A DNA stretch of 64,000 nucleotides from contig JARVKI010000065.1 of the NCBI GenBank assembly GCA_036674765.1, forward strand, positions 62,001-126,000, read 5' to 3'. The notes below the pieces were generated by a model. The model ran no database searches, was not told where the DNA came from, and saw nothing but the letters and a program-made list of their open reading frames with translations. The stretch's first letter is position 1, and every line of letters starts with the position of its first letter. The DNA comes from Seiridium cupressi (lineage: Eukaryota; Ascomycota; Sordariomycetes; Amphisphaeriales; Sporocadaceae). The position numbers and the translations under genes are program-made. Below are positions 56,129 to 64,000 of this stretch, piece after piece.

Positions 56129-56368
56129 ACTTCTTGAAAATTAGTATTTTTAAGGACATACGAAAGAGCGTGGTCGTTGGTATCGGATTGGTCAGGAGTG
56201 GCCTAATTTGAGGGGCTTACTGTGATTTCTTTTGAATTATTTTAGCAAAGCTTATGTTAAGTATCTTTTAGGCAATTTAGTAAACTGAGTATTGTGTAAG
56301 ATTGTCAACGTTTGTTTCGAGAGAGTTTATCCGTATTTGTCTGAAATAAGTATCACCTCGTTATTTCA
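56129..56368. other. Short AT-rich gap
   Basis: 3' region shared by the BBE remnant (+) and the small Cys-rich frame (-). Nothing else seen. Confidence 0.4.
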
Positions 56369-56608
56369 TTATTCTTTTCCTCCTACCCATATTTCATGAA
56401 GCTCCCGCCTCTTCACGCAAGCTTCGCAGTCTATCCAACGAGCCCTTCGTGGGTTTTCCTCGTTTTCGTTCAAACGTCCGCATTGTCCGAATCCGCCCAG
56501 TTTCTTCGCGTGTCTACAGATATACCAAAAGTCTGCGTTGTCTCTCTCCCCGTGGAAACTTTTACATTGGCCGCATTTGACCTGCTGGTATTTGTATCTC
56601 TCACACAT
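56369..56608 (-). CDS. Small cysteine-rich protein, possible zinc-binding
   Basis: A 79-residue ATG-started frame (MCERYKYQQVKCGQCKSFHG) has regularly spaced cysteines: C-x2-C at KCGQC, single Cys in WYICRH and GQCGR, and C-x2-C at DCEACVK, plus His residues. Lys/Arg/Glu-rich between them, with no signal peptide. The spacing suggests a zinc-ribbon-like fold. Small proteins of this look (CERY.Y..VKCGH..) recur in filamentous ascomycetes without known function. It lies in the decayed accessory segment yet is uninterrupted. Confidence 0.55.
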   Translation of the reverse strand: MCERYKYQQVKCGQCKSFHGERDNADFWYICRHAKKLGGFGQCGRLNENEENPRRARWIDCEACVKRRELHEIWVGGKE

Positions 56609-57169
56609 GTTTTGTTGTTATTTGTAGCCTGCTCGATATTGTTGTATGGTGTTGTGCTGTGTTGTGCGATTTTGCATCTGCATTCGAGCGCGCGTGCGTA
56701 AGGGGGAGCGCCAACATAATCGACTTGTAACTACTTATATAACGTAACAATAATTAGGTGGCAAGAAAATTCTTGCCGCATTCAGTAATTTCAAAAATCG
56801 AGCGTCATTTGCCGTCAAAGAAACGATCAGATGCAACGGGCAAGACAAAGAGCACACAAAACGTGAGCACCCCGCAACCGTTGCCTAGTTGGGCCATTGA
56901 CAAAGAGTTACACGGCGGCTGTCGAAAAATAGATTGAATTGCAATTTGAATTTTCAGATGCCTGCTATCATTTTATGAATATTTTTGCAAAGTCAGGTGG
57001 TATATTGTTTGTTACAACGGTGGCAACATACATGTCGGAATCTGATGAGGCGGCGTACAAGTCACAATAATTGGTTGGCTTACGTAGGAATTTGAAATTG
57101 ATGCTTACATTCTTATGATTTATGAAACCTTTTGGTTCTGGCTTATCGTGTCCAAACTTTCACTAATGG
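56609..57169. other. Intergenic, AT-rich
   Basis: 560 bp between the small Cys-rich frame and the P450 3' end. No gene or repeat recognised. Confidence 0.4.
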
Positions 57170-59179
57170 CTATGTGTTCAAACGCTGTATTTTGGCCTTC
57201 AATCCACCCCGAGGCCTCAATGAAACTGCGGGATTGCACAGTGGCACAGGCTCATCTCCAAGATCCAATAATGTCTTGCCCTTGCTGAAAGTAAACTGAC
57301 TGAGAAGTTCCACGAGCATAACTTTGATTTCTATGAGGGCGTACTGTTTGCCTAGACAGGTGCGCGGTCCATTCAGGAATGACTCAATGCCGTAAGGACC
57401 TGTAGCATCGCCAGTCACCCGATCCCATCTGTCCGGATCGAACTCGAGGGAGTCTTCACCCCAGATGACCTTCGACAGATTAGTTGCACAAGGAGGTACA
57501 GTCAACACGGTACCCTTTGGAATCGCTATGCCGCAAATAGTAACGTCCTCCGCTGCTTCGCGGTAAAGAACGACCGCTAAACGTGTAATACACTGTCAGC
57601 ATACCGTTCCAGGATCTTCATCACCTTTCCCCCACCACCCTTTTTGTAGCATACCTGGAGAAAATACCCGGAGAAGCTCACGAACAAAATTGTTCAAGTA
57701 AGGAAGACGATCAACGCTCCCGTAGTTGAGGGAAATATTACTGTATCGAAACGCTTGGATCTCCGCGCGTAGTCGTTCTTGAATCTCTGGCCTGGCGGCC
57801 AGGATATAGGAAGCCCAGGTTAACGATACGGACGTTGTCTCATGACCTACCAATCCTGTTAGGTCTGTAGATTTAAAGGTAAATGAAAGTCCAGTTGATC
57901 CTTACCAGCAGAGAGGAAATTTAGCAACTGCGAGTTGATTAGTTGCCGAGCCACATGATTAGCCACAACCCTCGGTGGGGACTTACATGGCCAAGGATAT
58001 CTTCGTCCGATAGTTCTAGCTTCTTGTCCAACCTCTCCCCCAGCATATAGGTGAGTAAGTCTCTCGACACGAATTCTTGGGCGGCATCTTTTTTTCGCGT
58101 CGCCAACTCGAGATTTCGAGTATGGATACAGCTGATCAACATCCGTTTGACTTCTTGGCTTGCCTGGAGAAAACCTCGGCTTGCTTCTAGTGGAAGACAC
58201 CACCGGACGGGAATGTGGGCGTCGATGAAACTGATGAATGCGCTCAATGGTGATTGGTTGAACATGCGTTCATAGCACTGAAGGAAATCCATGTCTAGCT
58301 TTGACGACTTGAGGTTCCTTAGTTCAATTCCGAGTGTTGATACTCCGATGACGTCGATAGTGGCTTTTGAGAAGGTCGAAAAGACTGTGAATGATTAATG
58401 CCTAGTATGAAACCCGAGACGGGAGTCTTACCCTCAATCTCACCATGCCCACCATCTTCCTGAACCTTGGCGTCTATGTGAAGTGCCAAATCTTCGGCCT
58501 TTGCTAGGAATACTGGGAAAAGTTTCCATAGGTTGGATGTCGAAAAAGCATCTGCGTATTCGAGTGTTTAGCACGGAATCACCTTGGTATAGATACATCG
58601 GATATCTCACTCGCAATGAGCTTTCTCTGATGCTTATGCTCGAAGCCTTCCGAAAACAGGAGACCTTTTTCCAGATATGTCTTTGACAAGACGGGCGAAC
58701 AGAATTGGCTTCTTGAAACTGTAGCAATTAGTCTGTAGCACTTGTTTGTGCGCTTCAACATTGTTTATAAGGAGATGTTCCATGTTGAAGAAACCTCTAT
58801 AACGAATCAGGGGCGCATGGGACCATCGAGCCGACCATTCCAGGTACTTCTGTGTCGGTGACGGGGCGCGGTATTGGCTTAAGAGTTGGCCACAAAGAGG
58901 TTGGTCATTCTTGAGATTGTTAATCAGTGCTGTTGCACTATCGCGTACAATTTATCGAGGAGCTGGACATACTTTTGGCCCTGGAAGATGTCTCAGAGGT
59001 GATAAGAAACGTGGGTAGATGAAAGTTTGGTAGACGAGCCACGATATGAAGACCCCAGCAAGAAGCCGAAAGACATCCGTATATTGAATGACCATAGCGG
59101 CATTGGGACGCCATGTACCAATAATGGCAGCTTGCACATTGCGAGGCCCACCCTGTTCTAAAGATGGCATTCTGAACAT
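57170..59179 (-). pseudogene. Cytochrome P450 with one frameshift
   Basis: Seven exons can be joined: 59179-58973, 58909-58611, 58551-58432, 58384-57987, 57927-57906, 57846-57655 and 57576-57170. A membrane anchor (VFRLLAGVFISWLVYQTFIYP) and the hinge LRHLPGPK precede the catalytic body. GHETTSVSLTW is the I-helix (A/G-G-x-E/D-T-T type), RELLR gives ExxR, FDPDRWD the PERF-like block, and FLNGPRTCLGKQYALIEIK the heme-ligand Cys. The only lesion seen is in exon 2: a run of five A (58666-58670) inside DISGK/GLLFSEGFEHKHQRK puts the two halves in different frames; four A would restore it. It may be a true pseudogene or a base-calling error in a homopolymer. The substrate is unknown; it is probably of the same lost pathway as the BBE gene. 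Confidence 0.82.
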
Positions 59180-60739
59180 TTCCAAAATATGTGAACGTAA
59201 AAATCAAGGAACTAGTTACAGCTTGAGATGAATCGGCTCGCCGTCTTACTTATAACAAACTATATTAACCACATGTATCTCCACCCAACAAAATATTTTA
59301 ACCAATTGACGCTTTGCTCTATCCAACTTAACATGCTATGTCTGAAGTACTCGATGTATTCATGTGTGGCCGCCGTGTAGATTATGGAATTAGCTTTGAG
59401 GAAAGGTACTAACATAGCGAGGTAATGATACTCACACAAATTTCCCGATACTTGTTTGTCTCCGCGGGCAATGCTAGGGACGATAATTCTACTGTAAGCA
59501 AACATGACTGAGGACGCCTCCGGCCGGAAGAGCTGAGTGGATTCATTCACATGAGCACATGCCAAGCCTCCTAGATATCGCTGGAAAACAAATCCCATTG
59601 AGTTTCCCATACTTGACTCTTGCCGCCAGAATCAACAGTCACAGAGTCGTAGGATTCGCAAAGTGTCGAGTCATATGTCCTATCTCGACAATAGAGTGAC
59701 TCGATAGACCATCCTGGCACTGGGGCCCCACATGAACGATCTTCCGTCGTCGCTACAGCCGAGTTCTGATAGGTAGTTTTCTTGACATGCCTTTGATAAG
59801 ACGATTGAATGTGGGCGGCCATGGACAGCGATCGGCCTTTTATCGGGCGCATCGGCAAATGGTATAGGAGCTCCCTGACTGGCGGAGGCGGTGACGGTGA
59901 CGGTGGAAGCCAGGATGCTGATCCGGCCCCGGGCTGCCGGGCCTTGATTTTCTTATGGCCCATGCAATCCTCACTGTTGGTGAAAACTAAGAAATGGGCG
60001 GCGTTGGTAAATCTGCAACCAACTCACGAAGACGTGTATCTGATCATGAACCACTCGGAAGGAGAGATAGACAAATGCTACGCGAGAGTCCAGTAGCTCA
60101 TGACCTTGAGAGTACGGGATGCTCGGAAGTCTACTAATGCAGGGGAGATACTGGTACAACCACGCTGCGCTACTGACTGTGCCTCACCGCCGCTCGACTC
60201 TGTTCTTGATAGGTCAAGTGCTGACTGTTGGATGTGGCTCATGGTGTCCTGGTGGTATGATGAGATATAGGAGTTGAATCGAGCGTAATACGCATTCCTG
60301 GGGGCTTCCTACGCGAGGTACATAAGCATTCCAAGCATCCATCAAAAGTCTTGTCACATGTGACTTCGCAAATATGGCAAGATCTGGCGGCTAGTACTCC
60401 GCAGACCTGGAGATAACAAATGCCATGTAGCATTGGACATGATTGAGCGGGCGGAAACGCGTTAAGTTCAGGCGGTCTGCAAATATTCTCTCGATATATA
60501 TATAGGGGGGGGGGGAATGTATTATGCAGAAATAGTGGGTTTTAGCGGGCGTAGGCCCAAAGGTGGGGGATTCTACTACGTAGTACATCCATGCTAAAGA
60601 TCCATCCTTTACTTTATTAAAGTCTCAAAGTGGATATTAAGATATAGTTAGGTAGGCAATAAGTAGGCTCGACTGACTACGCGGTCTCGTTTATAAATAT
60701 GTGACTTGTTTCTCCACGACGCCTTTTTTTGTAAAGAGT
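59180..60739. other. Intergenic stretch, decayed
   Basis: The first few hundred bases are the P450 promoter. Frames at 59571-60096 show no domain. A (TA)n followed by 11 G lies at 60494-60515. No gene supported. Confidence 0.45.
60494..60515. repeat. (TA)n plus poly-G simple repeat
   Basis: A short TATATATATA run is followed by eleven G residues (60505-60515). Microsatellite-like and of no coding relevance. Confidence 0.8.
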
Positions 60740-61110
60740 TGTGATTGATGGCTTCGGATATCTGGTTGCATCTGGGTTTGGTCCAATGGGAATGGTTCAC
60801 GGTAAGCCCCCTACTGATATGGGATTTTCCACATTCTCAGTGGCGCCAACAATATATGTGCAAGACACTGGTCACATTGCTCGCCTGGCCAATCACTTGA
60901 AAGAGTTGTATTGACAAGAACACTGTATTCCGGCGCAGCTGGCACTCGCGTGGCTCCTGAAGCAAGGCAGCGGCATCATACCAATCCGGGCACAAAAAAC
61001 GTCATGGTTCTGAGAGCCAACTGAGTGGCACGCAAGGCCAACCTGGCTGACAATAGCGAAAAGGGAATAGTGAAGTTTGTTGAAACCGCGCGCGTTTGTG
61101 GCATTCGGTA
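60740..61110 (+). pseudogene. Aldo-keto reductase remnant
   Basis: Near 60775-60800 the sequence reads GFGPMGMVHGK in one frame, similar to the N-terminal beta strand of aldo-keto reductases. At 60931-60993 PAQLALAWLLKQGSGIIPI matches the family's late helix and strand. The following GTKNVMVL is found only after a one-base shift (one C missing in CCAATCCGGGCAC). The catalytic Asp-Tyr-Lys-His section between them, about 230 codons, is absent. It is a deleted and frameshifted relic. Confidence 0.6.
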
Positions 61111-62013
61111 TCGAGCACGAGGCGGTACAGTCAACTTAGCACTCGGAAAGACAAACAGGAGGCTGGGGTTTTTGCTATGTTATCTGGCTTGATCCACAGA
61201 ATAAGAAAAACTACCTTCCTAATATAAGCAACATAGTTGGGTTCGGATAATAGATGGCAAATTACACGAGCTATAGGGCGACCAGGGAGAAGTGAGTGGC
61301 TACTGCTCACGCCACTGGACTCACACAAACATGGCCGCTAGAGATGTCTACCATGTACTAGTAGGGCTGTCTAGGCATTCTCCTCATTGAGCTTTCGTTT
61401 AGCGATGTCGAGTGAGCGCAGCGTCGTATTGCTAGCTGCACTCTGCAAGTCCCATTTGTAGAAAGTCATTCGGTGGCAAGGTCACGGCAGTTATTCGAGT
61501 GTGGAGTCCAACGGCGAAGGCGAGCGTGACGCCGGCCAGTGACAAGGGCTGGTCGTGGGCGAGCTGCTAGACTAAAACCTCACGCAAACCAGGCGATCAG
61601 TGTCCGAGACAGTCGAGACACGCGCGCACAACCAGCTGTGTGCATAATCGCGAACACGCCTCCGCAAGTGAATCAGAAATTATAGTCGCGATGCGAAGTT
61701 TTTCCCCAGACCACTGCGAGTCCCGCGAGTTCAATAGCGGACTCCGGCTGAGACCGGCGCGGATCCAATCAGTTGCGTGTCACTTGGTGAGCTGTGCCAT
61801 CAAGGTCGCCTGCGAGTCAAACAACCGCTGAGCCTCCGCCGGTCTACGCCGGCGCCTGGCCGCTGCAACGACACGTGCATCTAGCCTGAAGCGGCACCTG
61901 ATCGTGCGATCACGACCTTCGCCATCATATGCGTCGCATTGCATCGCTGTCCCACGAGCACTATAAGTATCAATTGTGCCCTCGCCCCGCCCGAGGCACG
62001 TCCCGTTGACAGC
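61111..62013. other. Intergenic, upstream of the dioxygenase
   Basis: No gene supported. A frame at 61640-61831 has no domain. The promoter of the 2OG dioxygenase lies at the right end. Confidence 0.45.
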
Positions 62014-63395
62014 ATGGAAGCCACAGGAAAGCCATCAGCACCAATGGGTAACATACTATCATCCATGGCCGCCCAGGCCGACCTGGCACAGGAGAACAAG
62101 GAGCTCTCCATGAACCTGCCCATCGTGGACGTGGACGTGTTCAGGAACAACCCTCGCGACTCCCCCGAGGTGCTCGCCGAGTGCAAGAAGGCGGCGCATG
62201 CTCTGATCACATACGGCGCCCTGATCGTGCATGATTCGCGGGTATCGGAGGACGACAACACAACTTTCCTGGATCTCCTCGAGGACTATTTTGCCCAGTC
62301 GGAGGAAGACCTGAAGAAGGACGAGAGGCCAGAGCTGGGATACCAGATCGGCGTCACCCTGGAGAACACAGAGAAGCCAAAGTGCGCAGTAGACGAGCCA
62401 TGCCTCCAAGTTATCGAGCGCCTGGCACCCTCAGAGCGGCCGTTGGATATCAAGGCACATGCACCAGACCCGAAGTGCAGGTTCTTCTGGAGGATGGTGG
62501 AGAACCCCCCTTACAAGACCGAGTTTCCTGGTCTTAATGCACCCAACATTGTTCCAGACGCCCCCAAGATCCACGATCGGTGGGCACCAGTAATGAACGA
62601 ATGGGGAGTCACCCTTAGGAACGCGTAGGTGGACTGCTCCCCTGGTGGTTGAGTACATCACTAACATCAGGCTCGCAGCGTATCAGACGTTGCTGGCATG
62701 GCTGCCGTGGGTCTGGGTCTGCCTGCCGAAGCCTTCATGGAAGCTGGTAAATATGGGTAAGTCGCAATTGCCCAAGACCGACTTGTACTCAACAGCTCAC
62801 CTCGTTCCAGACCTCATCTGCTTGCGCCTACCGCCTCAAACCTCGATAGATATGGAAAGAAGGACAGCATTCTGGCCGGTTTCCACACTGATCTTAACTT
62901 TTTAACCATTCACGGTCGCTCAAGATTTCCCGGTCTGCACATCTGGGCACGGAACACGGGAAAGCGCATTCCTGTCAGCATGCCACCAGGAAACTACCTG
63001 CTCGTTCAGGCTGGCAAGCAAATCGAGCACTTGACTGGTGGTCTCATCAAAGCTGGCTACCACGAGGTCGTCGTCAACGACGCAACCCTCAAGGTGGTTG
63101 AGCGCCGTAAGAAGGAGTTCCCCGACAGACCCTTGGTCCGCATTTCGTCGACATTCTTCTATCACTTGTCGTCGGACTACCTTCTGTCGCCAAATGAAAT
63201 CCTAGCCGAACAAGCTCGACAAATCCGAGCCAACCAATTCCAACTGGGTCGTGACGAAGGTGAGGAGGTCGAATATCCACCCATGAAGGTCGGGCAACAA
63301 GTTCAGAAGTAAGTCTTCCTCGCTATCATGGAATGCTACTGTGACATGACTAACAACCTCATAGTGAGCTCAAACATATTGCATTAATGGCGTAA
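62014..63395 (+). CDS. 2OG-Fe(II) dioxygenase, isopenicillin-N-synthase-like fold
   Basis: Exons 62014-62624, 62679-62756, 62811-63308 and 63365-63395 total 1218 nt (405 residues). All junctions keep phase 2. The first acceptor must be GCTCGCAG at 62678, not CATCAG at 62670, to keep the frame (RNAVSDVAGMAAVGLGLPAE). The start is the ATG before GAAGCCACAGGA. The N-terminal region (LPIVDVDVFRNNP, AHALITYGALIVHDSRV) is the DIOX_N type. The iron site begins with GFHTDLNFLTIHG (H-x-D), and PPGNYLLVQAGKQIEHLTGG, AGYHEVVV and RPLVRISSTFFYHL give the distal His and cosubstrate-Arg region. It belongs to a family shared by fungi and plants whose substrates are mostly unknown. It appears intact beside a stretch of broken oxidoreductases. 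Confidence 0.88.
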
Positions 63396-64000
63396 TGAGA
63401 TCTATTGGGAATACTTATCAACATAAACTGCATTTGGGCAGCATCGGAGAAGGTGTACCATAATTCATTAAAACCCTCGTGCACATATCCATTCTCACAA
63501 CCAGGAAAGGTTATAAGAAATATCAGAGATACCAAGATGAAATTAATAGACATAAGCGACTATATGACTTTACTCTATATTTACGACTTCTATTTCATGT
63601 ATGCTAGAATTCCTCCAACATCTACGAATTCATACCTTTTATCATCTGAGACATCTCGAATGCAGTGTGGATGGCCGTTCTCAGCCGTTGTTTTTATTAG
63701 GTTGGTGGAATTTCACTATAATTCTGGGGAATTGTTAGATATAGGATAATTGAAGGAAAGAAATAGATGCAAAGATTGACAGAGCCGTGGTATTGAAGTA
63801 AATCTTTCACATACGATAACACCAGCTACAAGGAAACTCCCGGTTGGGCAACAAGATTCCCCAGGTGTACAACACCAGTTAAGAGTTCTCTAGGGCAACC
63901 GAGGCCCAGATGATAGACACACTCGTCTCCATGTGTGGCTGTTAGCATAAGCTGTACCGCGTCCAATTTCTAGCACCGTTTGCCTCCAGCTCTTCTAACC
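63396..64000. other. Right-edge intergenic stretch
   Basis: AT-rich sequence after the dioxygenase. Frames on both strands show no domain. A gene might begin beyond the window edge. Confidence 0.45.

Noticed and set aside
59571..59963. 130-codon minus-strand frame upstream of the P450
   Set aside because: Low-complexity Pro/Ser start, no domain, no splice sites.

Overview
The window is nuclear DNA of a filamentous ascomycete (Pezizomycotina, most likely a plant-associated Sordariomycete; the class is an inference). The signs are short spliceosomal introns (about 47-80 nt, GT..AG with CTAAC/CTGAC-like branch sites), a HET-domain gene, a Zn2Cys6 regulator, an AA9 polysaccharide monooxygenase with a CBM1, a BAS2-like secreted protein and secondary-metabolism genes. 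Genes lie on both strands without operons. No tRNA, rRNA, CRISPR array or intact transposon was recognised. Exon joins were worked out by eye from splice signals and reading frame.

Layout. 0.7-2.2 kb: HET-domain protein. 4.5-5.2 kb: small Myb-like nuclear protein. 5.6-7.2 kb: broken O-methyltransferase. 8.0-8.8 kb: GNAT acetyltransferase, preceded by a tandem GATA-containing repeat. 9.7-19.3 kb is a housekeeping block: an anchored aspartic-protease-fold protein without catalytic Asp, UGO1-like mitochondrial protein, adrenodoxin-type ferredoxin, RRP15 and a gamma-butyrobetaine-dioxygenase-like enzyme. 21.5-26.0 kb: a BAHD-like acyltransferase (with a GC-AG intron) and an MFS drug exporter, a plausible acetylate-and-export pair. 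27.6-30.8 kb: a large vWA plus RING/IBR/RING2 protein whose frame carries one TAA. 31.6-36.1 kb: two multi-exon genes of unknown function. 36.4-44.2 kb: secreted and wall proteins (AA9 LPMO, Ser/Thr-rich GPI-type protein, tandem BAS2-like protein, Mnn2-like mannosyltransferase).

45.1-51.7 kb: Zn2Cys6 transcription factor, a decayed Gfo/Idh/MocA oxidoreductase, an intact six-exon beta-carbonic anhydrase that plain ORF calling misses, and a conserved membrane protein. 53-61 kb is a graveyard: a pectate-lyase-like fragment, a BBE-type FAD oxidoreductase with a frameshift and a stop, a P450 with one frameshift in an A run, and an aldo-keto reductase remnant. This looks like a decaying metabolic or accessory locus. 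The window closes with an intact four-exon 2OG-Fe(II) dioxygenase (62.0-63.4 kb).

Themes: housekeeping genes alternate with accessory segments. Several accessory genes carry single lesions compatible with C-to-T change (CAA to TAA, CAG to TAG, CGA to TGA), a pattern to test for RIP.
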